DNA of 16,668 bases from the NCBI GenBank assembly GCA_946481425.1, contig CAMLNT010000029.1, forward strand, positions 1-16,668, written 5' to 3'. The position numbers and the translations under genes are program-made. Of this stretch, positions 6,382-13,660 are shown piece by piece. This DNA comes from an uncultured Brevundimonas sp. Its GTDB lineage: Bacteria; Pseudomonadota; Alphaproteobacteria; Caulobacterales; Caulobacteraceae. The notes beneath the pieces are model-generated. The model searched no databases, was not told the origin of the DNA, and saw only the letters and a list, made by a program, of their open reading frames with translations. Each line of letters opens with the position of its first letter. Positions within the stretch are counted from its first letter, which is position 1.

Positions 6382-7442
6382 TGGGCCGTCTCCGTCTCGG
6401 CGTCACACGGCGCCACGTGGTCGAGCCGGGCCATGTTCTCGGCCACCTTGGTCATATAGTCGCTTTCGGCGAGGTCGAGGCCGACCCGGATCGCCGAGTT
6501 GAACCCGCGCGCGTCCGCGCCCCCGTGGCTCTTGATGACCAGCCCGTTCAGCCCCAGCAGCGGGCCGCCATTGATGGAGTTTGGATCAATGCGCCGGCGC
6601 ATGGCCTTGAGCGCCCCATAGGCCAGCATGGCCCCGACCCGCGAGAGCGGTGAGGACAGCAGCGCATCTTTCATCAGGCCGGAGATGAAGCGGGCAACGC
6701 CCTCGGCGGTCTTGAGCGCGATATTGCCGGTGAAGCCGTCGGTCACGACGACGTCGACCACGCCCTTGGACAGATCGTCGCCCTCGACGAAGCCCTTGTA
6801 GTCCAGGTCAAACTGGCCGGAGCGCAGCATGGCTGCCGCCTCACGCACCTCGTCGTGGCCCTTCATTTCTTCGGAGCCGACGTTCAGCAGGCCGATGGTG
6901 GGCTTTTCGACGTGATGGACGGCCCGGTGGAAGGCCTCGCCCATGATGGCGAATTCCACCAGTTGCTTGGCGTCGGATGAAACATTGGCGCCGACATCGA
7001 GAAACGCCGTATGCCCGCCCTTGATGGTCGGCCAGCTGGCTACGATGGCCGGCCGATCCAACCCAGGCGCCGACATACGCAGGATCAGCTTGGACAGGGC
7101 CATCAGGGCGCCGGTGTTGCCGGCCGACACGACGGCTGACGCTTCGCCGGACTTCACCGACTGAATGGCGTTCCAGAGGCTGGATCCCTTGCCGCGGCGC
7201 AGCGCGACAGCGGGCTTCTCGTCCATCGCGATGACAAGATCGGTATGGCGCACCTCACAAGCGGCCCTGGCCAACGGGCAGCGCAACAGCTGGGCCTCGA
7301 TCGCCGCCTGATCCCCATGCAGGATGAAGCGGGCCCGTCCGGCGCCATGCTGTTTCAGAAAGGCTTCAACGCCCGCGACGGTTACGGGCGGACCGTGGTC
7401 CCCGCCCATGGCGTCGATGGAAAGTACGGTTTGGGAAGGCAC
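6378..7442 (-). CDS. plsX: Phosphate acyltransferase PlsX
   Basis: Converts acyl-ACP to acyl-phosphate, the acyl donor for PlsY in phosphatidic acid synthesis; peripheral to the inner membrane. From GTG 7442 the protein is 354 residues, matching the family's usual length, and begins MPSQTVLSIDAMGGDHGP with the hallmark IDAMGGD. Further family segments are SAGNTGALMALSK, FLDVGAN and VVTDGFTGNIALK. The reading frame is open back to a TTG at 7532, but the extra 30 residues are not conserved-looking and span a hairpin, so I reject them. GGAGG lies about 11 nt before the GTG. It overlaps fabH downstream by 4 nt. Confidence 0.95.
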   Translation of the reverse strand: MPSQTVLSIDAMGGDHGPPVTVAGVEAFLKQHGAGRARFILHGDQAAIEAQLLRCPLARAACEVRHTDLVIAMDEKPAVALRRGKGSSLWNAIQSVKSGEASAVVSAGNTGALMALSKLILRMSAPGLDRPAIVASWPTIKGGHTAFLDVGANVSSDAKQLVEFAIMGEAFHRAVHHVEKPTIGLLNVGSEEMKGHDEVREAAAMLRSGQFDLDYKGFVEGDDLSKGVVDVVVTDGFTGNIALKTAEGVARFISGLMKDALLSSPLSRVGAMLAYGALKAMRRRIDPNSINGGPLLGLNGLVIKSHGGADARGFNSAIRVGLDLAESDYMTKVAENMARLDHVAPCDAETETAQ

Positions 7443-7491
7443 GTTTCGGATCGCCTCCGCCTCGCGCCGCGGGGAGCCGCGCACAGGCTGG

Positions 7492-7520
7492 AAAAAGAGG
7501 CCGGACGATAGCGTTCGGCC
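7492..7520 (-). promoter_or_regulatory. Terminator-like hairpin between yceD and plsX
   Basis: On the minus strand a 5-bp stem GGCCG/CGGCC (plus 7516-7520 and 7499-7503) with a 12-nt loop is followed directly by TCTTTTT (plus 7492-7498). The stem is short, so it is a weak intrinsic terminator or attenuator. It lies about 50 nt upstream of the plsX start and could set plsX-fabH expression relative to the genes before it. Confidence 0.4.
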
Positions 7521-7561
7521 CCGCTGATGCAAGCCGCGTGTTCAGAAATCCTGACGCGCGG

Positions 7562-8074
7562 TCACCCTTTCGGCTTGAGGTCCCGCAGCACATCGAAGGG
7601 CGATGGCTCCGCCGGTCCCTGCGGCGCCTCGAACACCGCGCCGGGCTTTCGCGGCCACGGATCGAGCTCGAGCGACAGGTGCTCGACGACATAGGCGGCC
7701 AGGTCGACGCCGCCGTCCTCAATCAGGTCGGGGCCGTCGGGCGTTTCGAGATCGGCCTCGAATTCCCTTGCCGGCGCCTCGACCTTGGCAGCGTCGGCCA
7801 CGTCGACCTCGAAGTCCACTTCGATATGGCTGGGCAACGGCTCCAGCGTGACGCCGCAGGTCTGGACGACATCGGCCGCGAGCCGTCCCGAAAGCCGCCA
7901 GCCGATCCCCGAGGGCTTGATGTCGACGGCAGCGCTCAGAGCATCGAGCGACGCGAGATCGAGCGCTGCGGCGATCCGCGCGCGCTCAGCCGGACCGGCT
8001 TCCAGCCGGCGGCTGACGCCTTGCCCAATCTGATCGAGGCGAAGGCGATCCGACCATGGCGGCGATTCGGTCAT
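7562..8074 (-). CDS. YceD/DUF177 family protein
   Basis: A 170-residue protein of the YceD (DUF177) family, which in many bacteria accompanies rpmF and has been linked to ribosomal RNA processing. The family core is visible as VVQTCGVTLEPLPSHIEVDFEV, with the single conserved Cys. It is followed by an acidic linker and the conserved segment DLAAYVVEHLSLELDPWPRKPG. The start ATG 8074 overlaps the preceding chaperone stop in ATGA. The usual partner rpmF (L32) is not in the 119-nt gap that follows, which is too small to hold it. plsX comes next. Confidence 0.85.
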   Translation of the reverse strand: MTESPPWSDRLRLDQIGQGVSRRLEAGPAERARIAAALDLASLDALSAAVDIKPSGIGWRLSGRLAADVVQTCGVTLEPLPSHIEVDFEVDVADAAKVEAPAREFEADLETPDGPDLIEDGGVDLAAYVVEHLSLELDPWPRKPGAVFEAPQGPAEPSPFDVLRDLKPKG

Positions 8075-8619
8075 GGCTTGATCTCCGGCCAGGTCAGGCG
8101 GCCACGCAGGATGTCTTCGATGCGTAGGCTCCTGAGCGACTCGTGGGTCGAAACGGCATAGGCGGCCAGTCCGTTGGACACTTCGTCCGCTTCTTCTTCG
8201 GCATAGACGGCCCGGGCCAGCAGGCCCGAGAGTTCGACCGTATCCCCGGCTGCGAGCGCATTCTGATAGCCGACGACCCGGCCGTAGACCGCCTCTCCCA
8301 GCTTTCGCATTTTCTTGGCGACCGACAGGTCACCGACCCCCAGCTCCCGCAGGGAATCATCGAGCGCGCCCACGAAGGCGTCGAAGACGGCCTGGCCGGT
8401 TTCGGACGCGGCCTCGCCCTCGCCCTTCAGCCGCGCCAGCAGCAGGGAAAGATGCAGCACGTACAGTTCGAAGCGCGCATCGATGCGGTCGGCGACGCCC
8501 AGGTCGCGGTAGAGTTCGGGCCGCCGGGCCTGATCGACCAGTCCGGCATAGAGGGCCTCGCCGGCGACACGCGCCTGGCGGGGCCTGAAAAGGCGTTCAA
8601 GCAAGCGTATTCGCCCCAT
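8071..8619 (-). CDS. Ubiquinol-cytochrome c chaperone family protein (CBP3-like)
   Basis: A 182-residue protein of the ubiquinol-cytochrome c chaperone family, related to mitochondrial CBP3/UQCC1, which helps cytochrome b maturation in the bc1 complex. The family features seen are VADRIDARFELYVLHLSLLLARL in the first third, then FDAFVGALDDSLRELGVGDLSVAKKMRKLGEAVYGRV in the middle, a helical region with a conserved basic patch. No signal peptide or membrane helix is apparent, so it is probably cytoplasmic or membrane-peripheral. The start is ATG 8619, and its end overlaps yceD by 4 nt. It is the first gene of the leftward group and is divergent from the BamE-like gene across 70 bp. Confidence 0.88.
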   Translation of the reverse strand: MGRIRLLERLFRPRQARVAGEALYAGLVDQARRPELYRDLGVADRIDARFELYVLHLSLLLARLKGEGEAASETGQAVFDAFVGALDDSLRELGVGDLSVAKKMRKLGEAVYGRVVGYQNALAAGDTVELSGLLARAVYAEEEADEVSNGLAAYAVSTHESLRSLRIEDILRGRLTWPEIKP

Positions 8620-8689
8620 TTCGGTCTTGGCGTTGAACTAATCCTCCACGCGCGTTAGGTCAAAGGCCGCAGTCTTTCCGGAAACCCGT

Positions 8690-9175
8690 ATGTCCGTTTC
8701 GCTCCGCGTCGCCGCCCTGGCCTCGATCGCGCTCGTCGCCAGCGCCTGTGCGCCCCAGGTGGCCCGCCACGGCTTTCAGGCCGTCGATGTCCAGCCGTCG
8801 GACATCGTCGTCGGCACCGACACCCGCGACACCGTTCGCGCCCGCCTCGGCACGCCGTCGGCCGTTTCGACGTTCGAGCCGGACGCCGTTTGGTTCTACG
8901 TTTCCCAGACGACGGCCAAATACACCTTCAACCTTCCCGAGGTGACGCAGCGCTCGGTGACCCAGATCACCTTCGACGAGACGTCGGGGCGGGTCCTGTC
9001 GGTCGAGAACCTCGACCTCGATGACAGCATTGAGGTGGCCTACAACGAGCGGGAAACGCCGACGCGCGGCCGCGAACTTACGGCGCTCGAGCAGATTCTC
9101 GGCACGGTGGGTCGCCAGCGCCTGCCGGGCAGCGAGGAAGACTTGCCGCCCAACCAGCGCCGGCGCGACGAATAG
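8690..9175 (+). CDS. bamE: BamE/SmpA-like outer-membrane assembly lipoprotein
   Basis: A 161-residue lipoprotein of the BamE (SmpA/OmlA) family, a small partner of the BAM complex that inserts beta-barrel proteins in the outer membrane. The N-terminus MSVSLRVAALASIALVASAC is a lipoprotein signal with lipobox ASAC and lipidated Cys20. The domain includes VVGTDTRDTVRARLGTPS, the usual G.t..eV...lG.Ps helix, and then WFYVSQTT and a strand with VTQITFDETSGRVLSVEN. The C-terminal tail is charged and probably disordered. The start is ATG 8690, with GGAAA about 5 nt upstream. A 78-nt gap with no clear terminator separates it from the ATP-grasp gene. Confidence 0.88.
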   Translation: MSVSLRVAALASIALVASACAPQVARHGFQAVDVQPSDIVVGTDTRDTVRARLGTPSAVSTFEPDAVWFYVSQTTAKYTFNLPEVTQRSVTQITFDETSGRVLSVENLDLDDSIEVAYNERETPTRGRELTALEQILGTVGRQRLPGSEEDLPPNQRRRDE

Positions 9176-9253
9176 GCCCGCAAGCCCTTCGGCGAGGCTT
9201 CGCAGTCGCAAAAACGCCTTGCTTTCCAAGCCGCGCTATCGTCAGCATTGCCG

Positions 9254-10675
9254 ATGGCGTTTGATGAAATGGCAGGCGATGGCCCGCCCGGCGAAGTCAG
9301 GGAAAGCTACGCCACGCTGGCGCGCTGGCTGGCTGAAGCACCTCCGGGTTTGCTGCAGGCGCGCTCCAAACAGGCCGAACTTTTCTTTCGCCGGATGGGC
9401 ATCACCTTCGCCGTCTATGGCGACGCCGAATCCAATGAGCGGCTGATTCCCTTCGACGTCGTCCCGCGCATCATAGGTGCGGACGAATGGGCCGGCCTCG
9501 AGGCCGGACTGATACAGCGTGTGTCGGCGATCAACGCCTTCATCGCTGACGTCTATGGCGCCCAGGAATGCCTCAAGGCCGGGATCATTCCGCCGGAGCT
9601 GGTTCTGACCAACAGCGCGTACCGGCCGGAAATGCAGGGCCGCAAGCCGCCGGGCGGCGTCTATGTCCATATCGCGGGCGTGGACCTCGTGCGCACCGGG
9701 TCGGATGGGTTCTTCGTCCTTGAGGACAATGTGCGCACGCCGTCGGGCGTGTCCTACATGCTCGAGAACCGCGAAATGATGATGCGGCTGTTCCCCGACC
9801 TGTTCGCGGAATACGCCGTGCGCCCGGTCGAGACTTATGCGGACATGCTGCTGGCCGCGCTCAGGGCGTCGGCGCCGGCGACCGCGGGCCGCGATCCGAC
9901 AATCGTCATCCTCACGCCCGGCTCGTTCAACTCGGCCTATTACGAGCACTCGTTCCTGGCGGACAAGCTGGGCGTCGAACTGGTCGAGGGGTCTGACCTG
10001 TTCGTGGATGACGACCGCGTCTTCATGCGCACGACGCAGGGACCTCGGCAGGTCGACGTCGTCTATCGCCGGGTCGACGATGATTTCCTGGATCCGCTGG
10101 CCTTCCGGCCAGATTCGACGCTGGGCCCGCCAGGGCTGCTGACCGCCTATCAGGCAGGCAACGTCACCCTGACCAATGCGATCGGAACTGGGGTCGCCGA
10201 CGACAAGGCGGTTTATACCTACATCCCCGAGATCATCCGCTTCTTCACCGGGGAGGAGCCGATCCTCAAGAACGTGCCGACCTGGCGATGCCGGGAAAAG
10301 GATTCGCTGAAATACGTCCTCGATCATCTCGACGAACTGGTGGTCAAGGAAGTGGGTGGTTCAGGCGGCTATGGGATGCTGGTAGGGCCGGCGGCGTCCA
10401 AGACCGAGCTTGAGACGTTTCGCAAGAAGCTGCTCGGCGACCCGGATGACTTCATCGCCCAGCCGACCTTGGCCCTCTCGACGGCGCCGACGCTCGATGG
10501 GAACGGCGAGATGGCGAGCCGTCACATCGATCTGCGCCCCTTTGTGCTTTCCAGCCCGGACGGCGTGCGGGTGGCTCCAGGCGGGCTGACGCGCGTGGCT
10601 CTCAAGCCCGGCTCGCTGGTGGTAAACTCCAGCCAAGGCGGCGGGACCAAGGACACCTGGGTGCTGGATGCTTAG
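9254..10675 (+). CDS. Circularly permuted ATP-grasp protein (DUF404/DUF407)
   Basis: A 473-residue protein of the circularly permuted ATP-grasp type 2 family. ATP-grasp enzymes form amide or peptide bonds through acyl-phosphates, and this branch is predicted to be a peptide ligase of unknown substrate. Motifs visible are FDEM at the start, FVLEDNVRTPSGVSYMLENR at 154-173, YRRVDDDF at 271-278, VVKEVGGSGGYGMLVG at 363-378, RHIDLRPF at 423-430 and PGGLTRVA at 442-449. The glycine-rich and acidic or basic residues needed for nucleotide and Mg binding are retained. I chose ATG 9254; a TTG two codons upstream is also possible and no clear Shine-Dalgarno decides it. It overlaps the alpha-E gene by 8 nt and is the first gene of the Anbu cluster. 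Confidence 0.92.
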   Translation: MAFDEMAGDGPPGEVRESYATLARWLAEAPPGLLQARSKQAELFFRRMGITFAVYGDAESNERLIPFDVVPRIIGADEWAGLEAGLIQRVSAINAFIADVYGAQECLKAGIIPPELVLTNSAYRPEMQGRKPPGGVYVHIAGVDLVRTGSDGFFVLEDNVRTPSGVSYMLENREMMMRLFPDLFAEYAVRPVETYADMLLAALRASAPATAGRDPTIVILTPGSFNSAYYEHSFLADKLGVELVEGSDLFVDDDRVFMRTTQGPRQVDVVYRRVDDDFLDPLAFRPDSTLGPPGLLTAYQAGNVTLTNAIGTGVADDKAVYTYIPEIIRFFTGEEPILKNVPTWRCREKDSLKYVLDHLDELVVKEVGGSGGYGMLVGPAASKTELETFRKKLLGDPDDFIAQPTLALSTAPTLDGNGEMASRHIDLRPFVLSSPDGVRVAPGGLTRVALKPGSLVVNSSQGGGTKDTWVLDA

Positions 10676-11600
10676 CCGCACAGCCGACAGCCTATACTGG
10701 ACAGGCCGCTATCTGGAGCGGGCTGACTTTCTCGCGCGCATCCTCGACGCTGCCTTCCGGCTGGACTCCATCCCGGCCCGCGAAAAGGCCGAGGCCCAGG
10801 TCTGGGCCGGCGCCCTGGCGTCGGCGGGCGCCCGTGGTGCGCTGGGCGACCGCCAGCCAACTGAACGGGCCGTGCGTGAATATCTGGCTTTCGCCCCGGA
10901 CAATCCTTCGTCGATCCATGCTTGCCTGACCCGGGCCCGAACCAACGCCCGCTCGGTGCGCACGGCGCTGACGGTCGAGGTCTGGGAAGCCATAAACGGC
11001 GCCTGGAACGGACTGGCGGAACAGGGGCGGCCTACGCGGCGCGACGATTTCTCCCGCTTCCTGGAGTGGGTTAAGGGCGTGACCCTCGTGGTCGAGGGCG
11101 CCACGTCACGGACCATGCTGAGAAACGACAGCTACTGGTTCCTGATGCTCGGCGCCGCGCTGGAACGCGCGGACAACACCGCCCGCCTGCTGGATGTGAA
11201 ATACCACCTGCTCCTGCCCGAGGGCGAACGCGTCGGCGGACAGTTCGACTACTTCCAATGGACGACCCTGCTGCGCGAGGTCTCGGCCCTGACCGCCTAT
11301 CGCTGGGTCTATCGGGACTCGGTCAAGCCATGGCTTGTCGCGGATCTGATGGTCCTGAACCGCCAGATGCCGCGTTCGCTGGCTAGCTGCCAGGCGTCGA
11401 TGGTTCACTATCTCGATCAGCTGGCCGCCGGCTACGGCCGCACCGGACCGGCGCAGAGAGTCGCCCTTTCACGCCTTCAGCAGTTCGAAGGCGAGACCAT
11501 GCGCCGTATCTTTCAGGGCGGCCTGCACGAATACATCCTGGCCTTCCTCGCCGAAAACAACCGGCTGGGGCAGGCGATAACCGAACAGTACCTGACCTGA
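10668..11600 (+). CDS. Alpha-E domain protein (DUF403)
   Basis: A 310-residue mostly helical protein of the alpha-E family, known for strict genetic association with circularly permuted ATP-grasp and transglutaminase genes. The N-terminal MLSRTADSLYWTGRYLERAD matches the family's opening motif. A second copy-like motif, GAALERADNTARLLDVKYH, occurs at residues 162-180, and the conserved middle helix RARTNARSVRTALTVEVW lies at 89-106. Its role is unproven. It is thought to be an accessory or structural partner of the ATP-grasp enzyme, and it has no recognisable catalytic triad. The start ATG 10668 lies inside the 3' end of the ATP-grasp gene (8-nt overlap), which supports coupled synthesis. The transglutaminase gene begins 4 nt after its stop. 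Confidence 0.92.
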   Translation: MLSRTADSLYWTGRYLERADFLARILDAAFRLDSIPAREKAEAQVWAGALASAGARGALGDRQPTERAVREYLAFAPDNPSSIHACLTRARTNARSVRTALTVEVWEAINGAWNGLAEQGRPTRRDDFSRFLEWVKGVTLVVEGATSRTMLRNDSYWFLMLGAALERADNTARLLDVKYHLLLPEGERVGGQFDYFQWTTLLREVSALTAYRWVYRDSVKPWLVADLMVLNRQMPRSLASCQASMVHYLDQLAAGYGRTGPAQRVALSRLQQFEGETMRRIFQGGLHEYILAFLAENNRLGQAITEQYLT

Positions 11601-11604
11601 CGCC

Positions 11605-12420
11605 ATGCAAATCCGCGTCGACCATGCGACCACCTATTCCTACGAGCGCCGCGCCCGGTTCATCATCCAGGTGCTGCGGCTGACCCCACGCTCGAACGAG
11701 GGCCAGCGCATCTCCCACTGGCGCATCGACACCGATGTCGACACCCGCCTGCACCAGTCCGAGGACGCCTTCGGCAACATCGTCCACACCCTCTATACCG
11801 AAGCCCCGGTCCAGAACCTGACGGTCCGCGTCTCAGGCGAGGCTCAGACCTCGGACACCGGCGGGATCCTGACCGGAGAGATCGAACGGCTGCCGCCGAT
11901 GGTCTATCTCAGACCGACCGAACTGACGCGCGCAGGCCGTCTGATCAACATCTTCGCCACCGAGTTCTCGGCCCATCCGGCCCTCGACCGGATGCACCGC
12001 CTGATGGCCGCCATCCATTCCGCGGTGGCGTTCGAAATCGGGGTCACCACGCCCTCTCATACCGCTGAGGACATCCTCAAGCTCGGACGGGGGGTCTGTC
12101 AGGACCACGCTCACCTGTTCATTGCATGCGCGCGGGCGACGGGAGTGCCGGCGCGCTACGTTTCAGGCCATCTGATGCGGACCGACCGGATAGACCAGGA
12201 GGCCGCCCACGCTTGGGCGGAGGCCTGGATTGAGGGTCTGGGATGGGTCGGATTCGACCCGGCCAACGGCATCTGCCCAACAGACCGCTACATCCGGGTG
12301 GCCGCCGCGCCGGACTATCTCGGGGCGGCGCCGGTGCGCGGGGCCAACTACGGCGGGTCCGGGGAGAAGATGGCCGTCAAATTGCACGTCTGGAACGCCC
12401 AGCATCAGCAACAGGCGTGA
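11605..12420 (+). CDS. Transglutaminase-like cysteine peptidase of the Anbu/alpha-E cluster
   Basis: A 271-residue protein with an N-terminal beta domain typical of bacterial transglutaminase-like proteins (MQIRVDHATTYSYERRARFI...) and a catalytic papain-like core. The triad is intact: Cys165 in GRGVCQDHAHLF, His202 in AAHAWAEAW and Asp218 in VGFDPANG. The C-terminal APVRGANYGG element is the family's usual ending. There is no signal peptide or membrane segment, so it should act in the cytoplasm. Homologues are expected to cleave or transfer amide bonds, and here it is probably the hydrolytic counterpart of the ATP-grasp ligase. It begins 4 nt after the alpha-E stop and is followed by a 60-nt gap before the Anbu gene. 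Confidence 0.92.
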   Translation: MQIRVDHATTYSYERRARFIIQVLRLTPRSNEGQRISHWRIDTDVDTRLHQSEDAFGNIVHTLYTEAPVQNLTVRVSGEAQTSDTGGILTGEIERLPPMVYLRPTELTRAGRLINIFATEFSAHPALDRMHRLMAAIHSAVAFEIGVTTPSHTAEDILKLGRGVCQDHAHLFIACARATGVPARYVSGHLMRTDRIDQEAAHAWAEAWIEGLGWVGFDPANGICPTDRYIRVAAAPDYLGAAPVRGANYGGSGEKMAVKLHVWNAQHQQQA

Positions 12421-12480
12421 GACAGTTAACCAGAATCAGATAGGCCTTGCAGGCGGGGACGACGAGGGCGCGACGCCTTT

Positions 12481-13224
12481 ATGACGTATTGCGTAGGAAT
12501 GCTGGTGGATGACGGTCTGGCGATGATCGCCGACACGCGCACCAATGCCGGCGTCGACAACGTCTCCTCCTACAAGAAACTTCATCTGGTGAACCGGCCT
12601 GGCGAGCGTGTGCTGGCCGTCGCCACCGCAGGCAACCTGTCCCTCACCCAGACCGCCCTGACTCTGGTTCAGGAAGGCATCCAGCTTCCCGCCGAGGATC
12701 ACGCCGAGACGCTGGAGACGGCCGGCTCGATGTTCCGCTGCGCCCAGCTGCTGGGCCACGCCCTGCGCGAAGTGCGTCGCGAGATGGCGCCGGCCATGCA
12801 GGCAGACAGCCTGAACGTCTCCGCCTCCATGCTGCTCGGCGGCCAGATCGAGGGGGGGCCGCTCAAGCTCTACCTGATCTACAGCCAGGGCAACTTCATC
12901 GAGTGCGGCGCCGACACCCCGTTCCTGCAGATCGGCGAGTTCAAGTACGGCAAGCCGATCCTGGACCGGGCGCTCAAGACCGACACCCCCTTGGCCGAGG
13001 CGGTGAAGCTGGGCCTGATCTCGTTCGACTCGACCATGCGATCCAACATCGCGGTGGGCGGGCCGTTCGACCTGATGCTGGTCCGACGCGATGAGCTCGA
13101 GATGCATACGCGCCGGCTGGAAGCGGACGATCCCTACTTCGTCCACCTAGGCCAGCAATGGTCAAACGTGCTGGCGGCAGCCCACCGCTCGATGCCCGCG
13201 CCGCCCTGGATGGACGGCGTCTAG
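12481..13224 (+). CDS. Anbu proteasome-like peptidase (ancestral beta-subunit)
   Basis: A 247-residue Ntn-hydrolase of the bacterial Anbu family, a relative of the 20S proteasome beta subunit and HslV. The protein begins MTYCVGML; removal of Met leaves Thr1 as nucleophile and N-terminal amine, with no propeptide. Counting from Thr1, Asp17 (IADTRTNAG) and Lys32 (SSYKK) fall where the proteasome-type Asp and Lys catalytic residues are expected. A conserved [17 protein letters not shown] lies in the C-terminal half. The length fits the family. The ATG at 12481 has no clear Shine-Dalgarno, and a 60-nt gap separates it from the transglutaminase gene, so it may have its own start signals. Its stop codon shares the sequence CTAG with the stop of convergent rnhA. 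Confidence 0.94.
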   Translation: MTYCVGMLVDDGLAMIADTRTNAGVDNVSSYKKLHLVNRPGERVLAVATAGNLSLTQTALTLVQEGIQLPAEDHAETLETAGSMFRCAQLLGHALREVRREMAPAMQADSLNVSASMLLGGQIEGGPLKLYLIYSQGNFIECGADTPFLQIGEFKYGKPILDRALKTDTPLAEAVKLGLISFDSTMRSNIAVGGPFDLMLVRRDELEMHTRRLEADDPYFVHLGQQWSNVLAAAHRSMPAPPWMDGV

Positions 13225-13658
13225 CCGGCCAGTTCCTCGATCCCCCGGTTGGCCAGTTGATCGGCGCGTTCGTTCAAGTCGTGGCCATCGTGGCCCTTGA
13301 CCCATTTCCAGGTGACCTTGTGCCGCGCGCGGGCCTGGTCGAGGCGGCGCCACAGGTCCTCGTTCTTGACCGGCTTCTTGTCGGCGGTCTTCCAGCCGCG
13401 CGCCTTCCAGCCGCCGATCCATTCGGTGATGCCGTGCATCACATATTTGCTGTCGGTGACTAGCGTGACCTCCGAAGGCCCCTTCAGCGCTTCGAGCGCC
13501 ATGATCGCGCCCATGAGCTCCATGCGGTTGTTCGTGGTTTCCCGCTCGCCGCCCCAGAGCTCCTTTTCGTGCGGCCCCGACTGCAGGATCGCGCCCCACC
13601 CGCCGCGGCCCGGATTGCCCTTGCAGGCGCCGTCAGTGTGGATCGTGACCTGGGGCAA
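13221..13658 (-). CDS. rnhA: Ribonuclease HI
   Basis: Cleaves the RNA strand of RNA-DNA hybrids, removing primers and R-loops. The 145-residue protein has all catalytic carboxylates: Asp9 ([11 protein letters not shown]), Glu47 (NNRMELMGA), Asp69 (LVTDSKYV) and Asp133 (NERADQLAN). His123 lies in the flexible loop (VKGHDGH) and the basic protrusion [16 protein letters not shown] is present. No ATG or GTG lies near the conserved start, so the initiation codon appears to be TTG 13658, only 2 nt after the ispH stop. Initiation is therefore probably by translational coupling. The 3' end overlaps the Anbu gene by 4 nt at CTAG. Confidence 0.96.
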   Translation of the reverse strand: MPQVTIHTDGACKGNPGRGGWGAILQSGPHEKELWGGERETTNNRMELMGAIMALEALKGPSEVTLVTDSKYVMHGITEWIGGWKARGWKTADKKPVKNEDLWRRLDQARARHKVTWKWVKGHDGHDLNERADQLANRGIEELAG

Positions 13659-13660
13659 GA

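Noticed and set aside
5359..6459. 366-codon plus-strand frame over fabH
   Set aside because: It is antisense to an intact fabH with all catalytic residues, has shadow-type composition and no family resemblance.
8633..8661. TTGAAC-17-TAGGTC as a promoter for the BamE-like gene
   Set aside because: The spacing is right but the -10 match is poor; too weak to list as a feature, although a promoter must lie in this 70-bp divergent gap.
9242..10327. 361-codon minus-strand frame over the ATP-grasp gene
   Set aside because: A GC-driven shadow of a clearly recognised protein. It is rich in Arg, Asp and Val, with no motif.
12436..13146. 236-codon minus-strand frame antisense to Anbu
   Set aside because: A mirror of a conserved coding frame, with no start context and low-complexity composition.
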